Translations under genes and position numbers: made by a program | Shown: piece by piece, positions 45,541 through 58,151 of the stretch | Position numbering within the stretch: the stretch's first letter is position 1 | Layout: every line of letters starts with the position of its first letter | Notes under the pieces: model-generated | The model's input: only the letters and a program-made list of their open reading frames with translations | The model's database searches: none | Told to the model about the DNA's origin: nothing | Assembly (NCBI GenBank): GCA_963920665.1 | Contig: OY987265.1 | Coordinates: 43,529,001 to 43,593,000, forward strand | Direction of reading: 5' to 3' | DNA length: 64,000 bases | From: Straminergon stramineum | Lineage: Eukaryota > Streptophyta > Bryopsida > Hypnales > Calliergonaceae

Positions 45541-48129
45541 AAAGGGTCCGCAAAAAGAGACCCAAGTTGTTGTTTAAATTCCAAAGTTGGAATTGGAAAC
45601 CAAAAAAGGGACAAGCAACAACCTAGATGATCCAGTGAACTAGAGCAACAGAAGCAACGCTCAGTAGTGTGTGGGGTACAGGAAGCGTATCTGGCCATCT
45701 GCCCACCGAGCCCCAACACACGAAACCCGGCAAGCCAAGCCAGTAGCCCGGCCTCCAACGAGAGACACTATTATCCTCCAACAACAACAGTTACTATTCA
45801 CAGCACTTGACAGGGCAACCATACGGCCAACCGGTCCTTTCATTTAAATTCCGGCTCCCCAAAACAATCAATTGGAAACTGGGGGAGCCCAAAACCTTTT
45901 TTTTGACATACATGTCTCTAAGAGTGATTTTTCTCTAAACTAATCACACTACCACTGGGACTGGTTTCTGGTGTTAAAAAGGAGTTTTAAGTTTGAAAAT
46001 ACAGTGAGATTTTAGAATTGAGAAGGGAAGTTTGTGAAATACCACAGGGAGTTAATCTCTCTTCTAATTTCCAAATTCCAGAGTCCAAAAGGTGCACATT
46101 CAAGCAAGCTCAAATTTCAACATTGATGGACCAGATCGACTGACTAGATTGAGGGGCCAAATCAACACACAAATCAGCAAGGGAGGCTTGTGATTGTTGT
46201 AATAACAACATGGTTCCATTATAGAGTCAACCCAGCCCTTGAAGTCAACCTCCCCAACTTGAATCGACCCTCCAGCATATTCTCAACCCATCCAACACTC
46301 ACTCAACTCTCAAGGCCAACTCTCTATCACTTTCTCTCTCGTGCATACTACAAACTCTCAATTTCTCTTGCTCTATTCTAGATCCCAAGTTCTCAACTCC
46401 AAAATTGTGAACAACAATTAAATACAAAGATGGACGAACTTAGTATTCATACAAGTTGGTTAGAAGAAAGATAGGCCACTAACAAGGCATAGTTGACTTT
46501 TGTGACCGCATTCTATTTTGATTAGAAGAGAAGAAAAGACAAAAAGAGAGAATAAGTTGACTATTTAGATCCTAGGAATTAGTTAGTAGTTAGTAGAAGT
46601 CAAAACCATTTGTCTTTAAGCATTTGTTTGCTTCTTCATAAATTAGCAAGGAATTCAGAGATTAGATTTGATAAGATTTTGCTTACAAAAAATATCTAGA
46701 AAGAAAAGGAGAGAATTAGAAAGAAATAGAAGAAAAAGAAAAGAGTTGAAATGAGCTAGAAAGAGTCTTTAACCTCTTTCAAACAAACCACCTACTTCAC
46801 CAGCATATCAAAAACCGACATAAAATGGACATGGATGGAGTACACCGCAAGGACGTAGGTGTGATGTACAACCACGAGCGTTTGGAGGTTGCACATCTTG
46901 AGGTACAACCGTAAACATTTGCCTTTGTTTCAAGTTACCCAAAAAAGAATTAGATTAGTGTTAGCAATTAGCATTAGGAGTTAAGAATTAGATTCAGACC
47001 ATTAGGGTCATTAGAAAAGTAGGATTTGATTGAAAAGGTAGTTAGAGAAAGTTGATAGCTTTCCAAAAAGTCGTTAAACATAAAAAAATAGATAAAACTC
47101 CAAAAGTTATGCTTAAATGAAAAGTAATTTAAAAGTGGATTAAGTTAGGAAATCATCCAAAAGAATCAAGGAAGGAATATTAGAATCTAGAGTAGAAGTC
47201 AATATTAGAAGAAGAAGTCAATTTCAAAAGTGAAAGGTAAAAGAAATTGATGGATGAAGTTTGATGAACCATTTATCCGTCAAATTTCATCTATGAGTAA
47301 CTTTTATTAGAAAAGTCAAAAGTATACATGTTAACCTTCTCCAAGCAGTAACTTTAAGTGACTTTACTTTTAGATTTATTTAATCCTAAAAAATAGCAAG
47401 TGGGATAAAAGTTAAAAGACATAGTAAGAACAATAGGAATCGAAAAGAATCTTTTGAAGGAATCTTAGGAACAAGTTAGGGTTAGAATCTCTTAAAGCAT
47501 AATTTCAAGGTTCCAAAACTTCTTTAACCTTAGGAAATAGATTAGTATTGAAGAAGTTAGAGTAGATGAAGAACTAACCAATGTTAGGGAGTATTTGGAT
47601 GAAAGTCAACCAGAGTTGACCAAACCAAGTGAAATTCAGAACTTAGGAAGAAGATAAAAAATTAAAAATAACCCGAAAAAATAAAAGTAGATTTCGGTAG
47701 TTAACCTATAAGTAAATGACAGATGAAGTTTCAACCATTAGATTAGAGACCAAACTTCATCCGCAATTATCTCATTGTAGGAAAGTCGGATTTAAGAATT
47801 ATTTATCATTTTGGAAAGGGTATTTCAAGCACTACAACCTGACCTACTTTGTTCTTTTGATTGATTAATCCTCCATGGGCCTAACTTGGGAAATAAATCC
47901 CAAGGCCAAAGTCGTTACTAATTTGTTGAAGTGGATTAAGTTTTCAAGTAGGAAATTCAAAGTAGAATTTGCATACTAAAGAACCATTGCTTGGAAGGCA
48001 TATTTTAGATTTGACGTACAGAACACCCATAGGACAACTTACAACACAAGAATTTGGTTGTGTTCGCTTAATTCCAAGGGTGGGAATCAAGAGCCCACAC
48101 CCATTGGCACCTTCGTCACTTCTGTTGCT
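45541..48129. repeat. Non-coding DNA related to 39,911-42,669
   Basis: Contains TAGCTTTCCAAAA, TAAACATA and GATGAAGTTTGA-type phrases in similar order to 42,090-42,490, after a less AT-rich part at 45,600-45,860. It looks like the internal region belonging to LTR-like repeat C. No gene was found. Confidence 0.35.
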
Positions 48130-49150
48130 TAGACTTGGTGTCGTTAGTACACTCTATTTGTAGATTTTTGGGAGCACAACATAGGCTCAACCGCATGCTC
48201 CCACCTGCTGCAAAATACGTAGATTGATATATAAATACGAAAATTATTCGGAAAATAGTGCAATACAATCAAGATGTGATGATGATTCAATATGGAATTT
48301 GTAGATTTGAAGGCAAGTATTCCCGCAACTGCCCACCTCCATCCAATCACCGACTTGCTTCCATTTGCCCTCCTAGAAAAACAAATCATATAGATTGAGC
48401 TAGAAAAGTGTAGATTAATTTGATAATACTTCATTTTATGTATTGCTCGACGATGATCTACCAAGGGATTTGTAGATGAAGATGGACATGAGAGTAAAAC
48501 CCAAATGTTTAATAGGATATGAAGTCATTTGTCTTTTATAAGTTATAAAATTTTCGAATCTTTTTTGTGAAAATTTGAAAATGACTGATTATCCGAAGTA
48601 AAACACATGAAAATAAATCATATCCACTACAAAATAAGTTCAATAAATCTGAAATTATGTGACCTAATAGAATCAAGATAAATAAATAAATAATATTTTT
48701 TTAGTTTGGATTGGAAGCAACAAAAAAACATGAACTTCAAAATAAGTTGATGATGAAAAAGCCAAAATTCCTAAAGTTCAATAAATGGGGATTCCATATT
48801 TTTAGAATTAAACCTTATGCAAATCAGAGAATAATTAATGCGATTAGCTCAATTTTCATTCAATTTTGTGAATATGACATGAGCAAAGTTACACATACAA
48901 TATTGACAAAAATTGTTGATTTTTTTTTCCATCTAAACTTATTTTCATTCTTCTAAATGATTTTCTTAATCTTGAAAGGAATTATAGGGTAAATGGCTTT
49001 CATGAGAGATGTATTTTTTGTGTTAGAGGATAATTTGGTATAGATAGGCCCATCAATTTAGGTGAAGAGAGAAAGAACTCCAACCTTATTTTAGGTTAGC
49101 ATAATTGAATAGTTTGTTCATCCCTTATTCCATGTGATTCAAAGCTTACT
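48130..49150. repeat. Dispersed repeat, copy 2 (pairs with 590-1,640)
   Basis: Same orientation and order as 590-1,640. It lacks the ~250-bp insertion of copy 1 but has its own extra segment at about 48,613-48,866, where copy 1 reads straight through. The pair therefore marks two later insertion events. Confidence 0.55.
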
Positions 49151-49159
49151 ATGTATATA

Positions 49160-49416
49160 TAAATTGAGGAAACCAATTTCAATTTTCTATTTTAAAAGAA
49201 GTTTTTTGCTACTCGGGTTGCCTACTAAACAATGAAAACTACACATCATACAATAACTTTTTAACCATGTATTCAAAAGTTATGAAAATTATTGAGCCTT
49301 AAAGCTACTCCTTAGGCACATGCTATGAGAAAATTTCAAGGAAAAAAAAATTACATTTGTAGTGAGTTGCCCCAAATTGCTATGTTGCCTGAAAATGTTG
49401 TTTGGTCCTTTAGGGG
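49160..49416. mobile_element. Truncated right end of a TTAA/CCCC-family element
   Basis: Ends GGTCCTTTAGGGG followed by TTAA (49,417-49,420), as at 16,221-16,237. The preceding ~50 bp (TGCTATGTTGCC) resembles the right part of 58,152-59,039. The left end is absent. Confidence 0.5.
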
Positions 49417-49424
49417 TTAAAATC

Positions 49425-49465
49425 AAGAGCCACCTGTCAATAAGTTGTATGTCATTGGACATTTT
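49425..49465. repeat. Short repeat shared with 52,805-52,845
   Basis: GAGCCACCTGTC is followed in both places by a GTTGTATGTCATTGG / GTTGTACGTCGTTGG block. At the second site the motif includes the perfect palindrome ACCTGTCGACAGGT. Function unknown; probably transposon sequence. Confidence 0.5.
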
Positions 49466-49851
49466 GACGTCCCTATTCACTTCTTTGCAAATTGATTGTG
49501 TATGTGTGGTTCTTCTAGTACCATCCAATGTTACATTAGATGAGATTTCGAGAAGTCAAAGGGCCGTTTCGGGCCTGTTCCCCATGTTGTTCCCACAATA
49601 GTGAGGGCACGGCTAACAACAATTAGCTATCATAAAAAAAATTCTTGTCCCTGAAATTGGAAAAGAAGTCGCAAAAAAAATTTCAAAAATAAAATAAAAT
49701 GTGACATAGTCGCCTCCCAACTACATTAGCACTCCGCAGTGGTATAGTTCACCGAGTTCTCCACTACCGGGAACTCACAATCTTCTAATGGGGCTAGATC
49801 TCTTCTAATGTTGATACTATCTATGAGTAGATGATATTTGGTGGTTTAACT

Positions 49852-50302
49852 AGAAGAAATTTGCATTCATCAATTTGATGTGTTTATGTTAAATAATACA
49901 AAATCGTGTTGGAAATAACGCAGATTTGCAAGATTGTGACTAAAATAATGTGAAATTACGTTAGTCTTAGTAGATGCACCTTTCAATTTCAAGAAATGTC
50001 TCAAATCTCAATTGATGACATCTTACATGATTTCAAGTCTATATTTTTCATTTCTATAAAAATATTCAAAGGTTGAATACTCGACTTCTTCCTACTATTT
50101 ATAGCAATAGCAAATTAATTAAACATGTATTTTGACATTTTTATATCTCAATTTAATGAACTTTTCTATATTCTAAATATAGAAGTAAATTAAAATGAGA
50201 CCTCAACTTGTCTCAATTTAAAGAATAAGGCCTTTTATTTCCAACATAGGTTAGTGTTATTTTATAGAAACACATCAAATCGATGAATGCAAATTTCTTC
50301 TA
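49852..50302. mobile_element. MITE with ~35-70-bp inverted repeats
   Basis: TAGAAGAAATTTGCATTCAT at the left is inverted at the right, with one mismatch over about 36 bp. Weaker symmetry continues inward to GTTGGAAAT. About 450 bp, non-coding. The target duplication is unclear. Confidence 0.7.
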
Positions 50303-52205
50303 CTGTTTTTAATGTTGTCACTTCTTGAGAGTATTTTGTCATTTTAGTAAGTGAATTCTAAAATTGTATTTGGGGATATTTGGTTGGTTGTAGTGTGGTG
50401 GAGGGTGTTCATATTGTATGGTTTTTACACATAATAGATCAAGGTAGAATTTGGCTTTGCAATTGTAATTTATATTAGGTTGGCAAGAACGTGGTAGTAG
50501 CCATGGTAGTACAATTTGTTCAAGTGGTTTTGCATTGAATATGCCAACATTCATCAATGTCAAGCATCTTGTGGTTGTATGTGACATTTGACTCCTTGTA
50601 TTGTTCTGTTGTGCTTTATATAAACAATGCTTTTATAGGGACTTTTGTATACTATAGAAGTACAAGTCCCCAAATGTTTGTTTGATTTAGTTTATATAGT
50701 AGGTATTTTTTATTGGATAGGTATTTTGGTAGCTAAAAGAGATATTTGTAGGCTTCACCCATATATGGTATGTATCAAAAAATTTTAATTGTGTAATTTG
50801 TACATTTATAATGGTGGGTTGGTCCAAAATTTATTTGATAGGTGGTAATTGGGATGGTTTTATTTTCTATCTATTTGTTGACAAATGGAAATTTATAAGT
50901 TGTATTAGTGTTTTCATTGGATTCTTTTGGTGAAAAAAAAGATTTTAGGAAGAGGATGGGTCCTTTATTTGGCATGTGGTGTAGGGAGAAACAATCATCT
51001 CTATGGAAGTAGTACAACATAGAATGTGTATGTTTGTATTCCATTTTGGGAAGTGGCTATGCTCTTTTTTGGTCTCCTATTGTAGCTAGTACATTGGCCA
51101 TGTTATTTCCTATAATGTTAGTATGTGTTTTGACTCTTTGTATTATGTGTAGGGAAATATGGTTTTGGAATATGTAGACAACAAACATTAACATTGTTCT
51201 ATCTAGATGGTTACATTGCGATGTTGGGCATTTGATATGATTGAAAATTAGATAAATGGAGTTTAAGCTATCATAAAAAATTGCGCTAGTTCATTGGGGC
51301 TTTCGTTTGTTAGTGTTTTTAGTAATTCGTGTATAACTATTAGTTTAGCTCAGATCATGTTTAGAGGCCTAGTAATCTTCTTGGGAGTTTTATTTTTCCA
51401 TTAAGATTGTATATTTTGTATTATGTAGTTTCCACTTTCCAATCGCCATATCCAATAGGTTGTTCTTGAAGTAGTTGAATGATCCATTAGTGCAGTAGCC
51501 ATAGTCTAAAGGATATTTAAGTGGTGGTTCATATGTGTAAGAGGGCTATATTGATGATGGTGTATTTGGGTGAGGTTCAATTGTGGATCATACTAGTATA
51601 GAATTTAAAGACATTGTTAACTTTTGTATGTTTTCGTGTACTAGGTATGATTTGTAGGTATGGTTTAGGCACTTCTAATTCTACAGAGAACAAGCTAATT
51701 AACTAAGGCATCTTGTGGTTCAATTTTTTAGAAAATAAATATAGGTGAAGATTTTAGCCTAGCTTTGGATATACATATTTTGAAGTAATTTTATACCTCA
51801 TAACACCACAACATTTTAGGGGTTAACTACAAAGTATTTGTTTTAGCTAATTTCTTTAAAGAAGTACTTGGGGGCAATTAGCAAATTTGTTACAAAATTT
51901 GTAAGAGATTTGTATGAGTTAGAAAAAAATATACGAAATAAAGTAAGTTGCTACAGTTAAATTTGGAATTGTTTGATCAAAATGGCTACCAAAAGATTCA
52001 ATAAATTCAGAAAAATCCATAGTAAGGAATTCATTCAAAACCATAGAAAACAAACCCTAGGATTTCTAACTGAGGTGGGTCTGGAGCAAGAGATTGCAAC
52101 ACGTGGCACTTTGGGATTTCCTATTCTAGACCAGCAGTACAGAAGAACAGTTTACACTCTCAAGCGAACACTTCAATCCGATCTTACTTTGGTGCCTACT
52201 TGACA
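50303..52205. other. Gene-free stretch
   Basis: AT-rich, without supported coding sequence or clear repeat structure. Confidence 0.35.
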
Positions 52206-52209
52206 CAAC

Positions 52210-52690
52210 ATTTGTGGATTTGAGGGACAGAGCACTGTCTCATGCGCCTAGTCCCACCTGCAACTGGTTTTACGTAGATTAAGTTACAAAACCGTAGATG
52301 CTTGAGAAAACACCTGAATTCAATCACATCCCGACGCTGATTCGTCATACTGTCCATAGATTTGATGGTTCAGTGTGCAGGCTTGCGCAGGCGCCCCGTG
52401 CCTTTCCACTTGCCTTCGTGCAGTCACCTACAGTGGATACGTAGACTGACTTACAGGAGCGTAGATGTTTGAAAAATTAGTTCAGCATAATAAGAAGATG
52501 ACGCTGATTCGTCGCATTATTCGTAGATTTGAAGGCACATTCGCTACCCGCAGTCGCCTCCTGCGGTTCTCTTGCCTTCACATGCCCACCAACAGTGGTA
52601 GATTACGCTTCAAAAGTGTAGATTTTGTGCAAATAGAGTTCAAATCGACCCAAGCCTGCCGATGATCCAATAGATGCTTCGTAGATATCA
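52210..52690. repeat. Two tandem ~178-bp units, relative of 590-980 and 48,140-48,480
   Basis: Two consecutive units each contain a GTAGATTAAGTTACA-type start, GTAGATG.TTGA, GACGCTGATTCGTC and ATAGATTTGA. The GTAGATT-rich texture is shared with the two dispersed copies. GC-richer than the flanks and non-coding. Confidence 0.6.
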
Positions 52691-52858
52691 TAAGTTTAGA
52701 TGGACTGGACTGAGTGAAATCCCGCTGAGGTTTCCCTGGGATTCTATTACGAGATGCCAGAATACCCGCTCCACTGTTGGGATTTTGCGTGGGGAATTTA
52801 AAGTCGGGAGCCACCTGTCGACAGGTTGTACGTCGTTGGCTTCAGATTCATATGTACT

Positions 52859-53000
52859 CTAAGGCCCGGTTTATATTAGGCCTGGGGCCGAATGGAAGGC
52901 TGGCCGGATTTGCCTTCAATCCGGCCTGCAATGCGGCCCCAGTTTTTCCATCCGGCCCCAATTAATGTAAAGCCTTTGGGCCGGATTTTAGGGCCCAATT
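52859..53000. repeat. CCGG-rich terminal-repeat-like segment (left)
   Basis: TAAGGCCCGGTTTATATTAGGCCTGGGG resembles, inverted, the segment ending at 59,747 (TAGGGCCGGTTTATACTTGG). Both are followed inward by GCCTTCAATCCGGCC-type repeats. They may be ends of one 6.9-kb hAT-like element, or parts of two separate elements. No target duplication supports either. Confidence 0.35.
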
Positions 53001-53100
53001 TCCAATTCATTTACTCTTGGATTTTCTCAATGCTCATTTAAAAAAATATAAAAATATACATATTTATAGTACCTTTCTCTTCTTTTCTTTTCTATTTAAA

Positions 53101-53590
53101 ACAAGATGTGTGGGCCCTAGAGAATCACCTACAAAATCATATATTGAAGAAAGTTGGATCTACTATAAAAAATAATTTGTTTTATTAATTAATATTTTTT
53201 ATCTCTTAAATCATTGAAAACAACTATATAAGTGCAACAATGTAAACTACCCTTAGAATATTTCTAATAAATGCTTCATGTTGTTGTTTTGACACTAATG
53301 AAACGAAATGTCATTGCAAGGAAAAAATACAAACTAGTTAGCCACAAGTGGCCTAGCTAGGATCAATACAAATGCTTCATGTTTAGATCATTTTGGGCGA
53401 GATGGAATCTTTATAATGTCTTCTTGTAGGTAGGTAGAGGTTAAAGGATTGTCCGCCTCTAGCATAGGTTCAATTGTAGAATCCTTCATTTCTTGAATAA
53501 AACTTTGTACATGTTCAAAGGATAGATCCTTGCAATCATCGTCATGTAAGTTGAATGTTACTTGGAATTGGTAAGCTTGAAATGATGATA
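53101..53590 (-). pseudogene. Repeat with a conserved C-terminal coding fragment, copy 2
   Basis: Relative of 30,521-30,860 in the same orientation. The minus strand reads KDLSFEHVQSFIQEMKDS, LEADN, TYLQEDIIKI and PSRPK, then TGA at 53,388-53,390. The frame is open upstream to about 53,590. The 89-bp segment 53,281-53,369, just downstream of the stop, is absent from the other copy. Protein not recognised. Confidence 0.45.
53281..53369. mobile_element. Small retroposon-like insertion with 12-bp target duplication
   Basis: The 89-bp insert is bounded by AAATGCTTCATG at 53,269-53,280 and again at 53,370-53,381. The related locus near 30,685 has one such site (AATGCTTAATG) and no insert, so it is effectively an empty site. 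A 12-bp duplication suits target-primed retroposition (a SINE or truncated LINE). No pol III boxes or A-tail were recognised. Confidence 0.75.
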
Positions 53591-53599
53591 ATTAGCCAA

Positions 53600-55479
53600 A
53601 AAGTATTGGCCTTAATATCTTTCATGCTTGTGTCTTGGTTAATGTACTTTCTATTGCACTATTATAGTCAATGTTGTGATATGAAATAGTATTTTGTAGT
53701 ATCCAAAGCATGGATCAATTCCATATTTATTAGCAAATATTATTTTCTTCTCCACTTACCTTAATATAAATTATTGGACCTGTTTTGGATTTTGAAAACC
53801 TAGAAGATTTGCAAAATCTTTACATCCAACAAAGTCTAATAAAATATGATTTTTACTAATGAATAATATTTCTTCATTGTATCTAATAATTCATTAGTGT
53901 GAAAACCATACTTTTTTTCAATTTTGAAAAGATGGCTAAGTAATCTCTTTTTACAAGAGGAGACATTTGGATTTATGACATGCAATGTGAACTTGTTAAG
54001 AGATGGTTAAATAAAAAAATTGCAAAATGAATGCATGCAACAATATAATAGTTGACAAGAGATAATGAAGAGTTGTACATAAGAAGAAAAAAAAGAAAAA
54101 AGAAAATGTTTTTGAAAATGATAGAAGTTGGTGTATTTCTTCCTCACAAGCTATGGATAAAGTAGAAGGGAAGTAGATGTCATAATGAAAATTAACATAA
54201 AAAATGAAAAAAATGAAATGGTAATAAAAGTTTTTTCTATGAAGTAAAGTTACTTTACATTGACTCTACCATATAAACATGCCTCTATTTTGTATTTGGA
54301 TTGTCTCTTAACTTGGCAAAGCTATTTACACAAATATAGAAAATTCTCACATAGAAAAGTTGATCTTGAAACAATGTCCATTCCTAATGAGTACAACACC
54401 ACAACTTTGATTTGTGAGCATACTTTTAAAGCAAAAGTATTCCAAATGTTGTATCTCTTGACATAAGTAACCATCATGAGTGCTAAGATAAAATATGCGA
54501 ATGAAGCATCATAAATTTGATGAACTATCAAAATTTGATTTCTCATACCTTGTCAATAGCTTGGGCATGAGCATCCTAGGCTCCACCCCACTAATGTAGT
54601 AGGTTCGCCTTCACATACATAATACAAATGTTTGTAACATCAAGACAAGAACACATGATAGATACACAATGCGTTACGTTGCTACACAAAAAAAACTTTT
54701 CTCTCTCCACTTCATTTTGCAAGAAACAAAAAAGTAACAATATGAGTCCACATTAAAAAAAAGACACATAATATACAAAAAGTGGGACAAAAGAAGTGAC
54801 CTAAAGCCTAAAAAGACATTGATTTGTAATGATCATATCAAGAATAGTATGAATCGCCACCTGTGATGAAAAGGCTTCACCAGGAATGCCACCATCCGTA
54901 GTGACCTACAAAATTCTAGAGAAGGCAATCCAGTTCAAGGTTGAAATCTCATCACATACCACACAAATTTTGTAACTCAAATACAAAATGGACTAAGATA
55001 GCACAAAGATTCCATATCTAAATGATATTCCAATACTAAGTGAATAAATTCCAAAGACGTTGATAAAACTCTAAAATTTAAGTTCCCGAAGATGTTGAAA
55101 ATATAGTTTGCACCAAGAATCTCTGAAGACTACTCCCAAGATACAAACAATTCCAAAATGTGAATTAACTTGTTGACAAACTCATCCTTCATTCAAATTG
55201 TTAATTATTGCACCCATGCCAATGCCTAGAATAAGCTCCCTGCCATCTCTTGCTTGCACCCCTCCTTTTGTGAGCAGAAGTTATAGATTTTGAATGGATT
55301 GTACACATGTAAAAAAAATCCTTATATTGAAGTACAAATATCTTCTTCTTGGGGGGAAAGAATTTATGTTTTTAAACATAAAATGGAGACATCCAAATCG
55401 ATTAGAGGTTCCAAAAGTGTTGCTGAAGAAGTTATAACTCATATTTATTGAAACATTCATTCTAAAATTTGTTTGTTTG
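53600..55479. other. Gene-free stretch
   Basis: AT-rich with poly-A interruptions. Short frames carry no motif, and no repeat structure was noticed. Confidence 0.35.
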
Positions 55480-55483
55480 TTAA

Positions 55484-56065
55484 CCCTTAAGTGGTCCCAT
55501 GTCCATTTTTTGGATGATGAACATATCGAAACTGAAGTTTCATCTTCCTAACTACTTAGATGAAAGTTATTTTCATTTATGGAGATACTTTATCAAGTTG
55601 TTTTCCTATCTACGGGTTGAATTTGGTGTTACTAGAGTACATATTTTTCTAAAATTACCAATGTGCTAGTATATCAAGTGTTTGACCAAGCCAAAATAGC
55701 ATTGACTCTAGTTCAGAACTAAATTTGCCAAAATGAGGTCATAGATTTTAAAAACACAAAAATTTCAAAAAATCACGATGTGAAGAGAACCTCATTTCAA
55801 ATTCATTCCAACAAATTTTACTCAAAAAATGATAATATTCTTCTTGTAATCAATTTTAGAAGGAATTTTGAAATTTTTCTTTCAAAATTTAGAAAAAAAA
55901 TATTGGTGATAGCATTGGTGAATCTAACTATTGACGGATGAAATCTACAATTCTCAATCTACAACTTTCATTTGTATACTACTTCCAAAGTGTGCTTCTA
56001 TATAACACTTTACAATGATTTTTTTCAAATTGTCAATTCTAGAGATGAATTTGAATGTTTAGGGA
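55484..56065 (+). mobile_element. MITE, TTAA/CCCC family, full-length copy
   Basis: Lies between TTAA at 55,480-55,483 and TTAA at 56,066-56,069, beginning CCCTTAAGTGG and ending TGTTTAGGGA. It matches 8,259-8,826 (inverted) and 4,781-5,315 (direct). 582 bp, non-coding. Confidence 0.8.
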
Positions 56066-56414
56066 TTAAAAGACTATGGTTTATTTTAGGTGCTTATCAA
56101 CATGGTTGTTTATAGAAAGAAAAAAAAATGACGTCATAGTGCATGAAGCTAGTGAACAAGTCTCATTCCATGAATCCACCATTCTTTAAGTTCATCATAT
56201 TTTATGGTTTTATAGGTGATTAATACTTCTCTTCTTAGACAAACATCCAGAGTGAAAATCTCTCCATACGGAAGCCAAAGTTTTGTACTTCAACTTCATC
56301 GAGTCTTTTGTTCAATTTGCAAAGAAATGCATGCCTCCTTCCTTTATTTAAACTTATTCTTTTAAACCTAAACTCCAACTACAATAGGTTTCAAAAAAAC
56401 ACATGCCTAATGCA

Positions 56415-57392
56415 CACGTCTGCCGCGGTTCAAGAGGACATTCTTAGCCTTCAAATCCCTGCGCAAGATCCTGTTCTCTCAGAGATACAACATGCTATCT
56501 ACAACATGATGTCAATGGCAACAATGAGAGGGAAGGGACTCTGTCCAAGTCCAGGTGCAGGACACCGTTTCTGAATCACCGTCCTTAGATTGTGTTCCAT
56601 GAGCTCCATTGCCAACAATCCTAAATCGATTTTGCTATTGAATGCACAACCTATCAATCACACCACAAATGGATGTTGAATAATGGCCAAAATTGCAGCT
56701 TCCTCTTCAAATTTCTTTCTCTCCAGCCCCAGAGATTTGATTGTTTTGATGGCCACATTTTGGCCAAACCACTTGTACTTTGCCACCATACCTGAAGCTC
56801 CTGAATCTATCTAGTGTGAGTACTTCAAATCATCGAAATTCAATTGGAATGAATAATGCAAAGAATTGACTTAAGGTATGGGTCCGTCTAGCTTCTTGCT
56901 CAAAAACTCTGCAATTGCATGCATGTTAGAGTCTTTGTCATTGAAGATGAATCATTTATGAGGCTTCTTTGTTAGCTCAACTAGCTTTTGGATCAGATTA
57001 GCGACGTCCTTAGCTTCCAACTCCCGCATGACTACCAACAACCCTGATCTCCCAATCCTGGAGTCCTGTCTGCACACAGGCTTGCCATTGATTTCCAGCA
57101 CCGTTCTCTGCTACTCATCAGACCAGTTGAAAAACAGATCTCGCAAAGTTGATTCCCATCGATCGAGGAGCTGACTCAACGCATGAGACGCGAATTTCAC
57201 AAAGTCCATGCTCCATTCAGAAGACCGAATTGCCAGGGAGAAGCTATTCCATCTTGGAATCGTTAACTGTGGAGCCACATTCAAAAGCTCCAAACCAGTT
57301 ATCCACCACTTTTCATTCCCACACATAATTAGCAAATCCAATACGACTTGCAATTGATGCACAAATTCAAACAACGACTCAATGCAGAACAC
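56415..57392 (-). pseudogene. Kinase pseudogene with PNL-like N-terminal domain
   Basis: Minus strand, upstream to downstream. A 93-codon frame (57,392-57,111) is rich in helix formers (LFEFVHQLQVVLDLLIMC). It continues in the same frame past stops with LEINGKPVCRQDSRIGRSG, VMRELEAKDVANLIQKLVEL and FLSKKLDGPIP. The kinase then follows: GASGMVAKYKWFGQNVAIK with the VAIK lysine, FEEEAAILAIIQHPF, LIGC, LAMELMEHNLRTVIQ and VAIDIM. After a further frameshift comes a catalytic loop RRDLKAKNVLLN (56,463-56,421), with Arg in place of the usual His. Similarity ends near 56,415, so the C-lobe is missing. Stops and shifts rule out a working kinase. Layout and motif wording resemble the intact PNL kinase exon on the opposite strand, but the two are not recent copies. 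No NB-ARC was found nearby. Confidence 0.75.
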
Positions 57393-58147
57393 TATAGTTC
57401 TAATTTAAAAATCTGTTGTTGCGAATTCTTTTGAAGCACCGACGTTCCCCTCGTCACGTTCCCCAACGGCTCCGAAGTTCCCCCGTTAGGGGAGCATAAG
57501 TGTCTCCTAACGGGGCCCATAAAAATATTTTTTTATTTTTTTATTTTTTTCCCTTTCTCTTCCTATTTATTTCATTTCATTTTATTTTTTAAAAACGTGA
57601 ATTTCCACTTTTCTTTAACTTTTTTCATTCTCTTCCTTATTATTTCTATTTGGAAAAAAGGAGTTTATTTTATTTCTTTTGAACCTTTCTGTTTCACTTG
57701 ATGTTGAAACTAGAGTTGATGTTGGAACTAAAGTTGAAGCCCTAGAGTGGTTGTCATTTATTTTCATGATGATTTCAAGAATTTCAATAAATAAATAATT
57801 TTTGTCTTGTCACTATAGGGGTTTGAAAGTAATCATACAACTAAGTACAAAATTCTAGAAAACATCTCTTTTCTATCTCTTTTTTAAATATATATTTTCA
57901 ATTTTATTTTTAACAAAGTATGAAATTTTTTATTATGAGAACTTGAATGAATTCAATGATAAATGTAAATCACATTTTACCATACATGTTAGTTCTAGTA
58001 CTGTAATCTTTCTTAATTGTATTCCTTTTTCAAGTATCTATCATTAGAATTGGCAATTGAATTGAAAAAATTAATTGAGGAGCTAAATTGACTATAAAAG
58101 CTAGTCAACCAAGGAGTTAAAATTTGCTTTGGTAATCTAAAAGGTCT
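57393..58147. other. Gene-free stretch
   Basis: A small GC-rich patch (57,430-57,520) contains GGGGAGCATAAGTGTCTCCTAACGGGG-type inverted short repeats around CCCCGTTAGGGGAGC. Otherwise AT-rich, with no gene. Confidence 0.35.
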
Positions 58148-58151
58148 TCAA

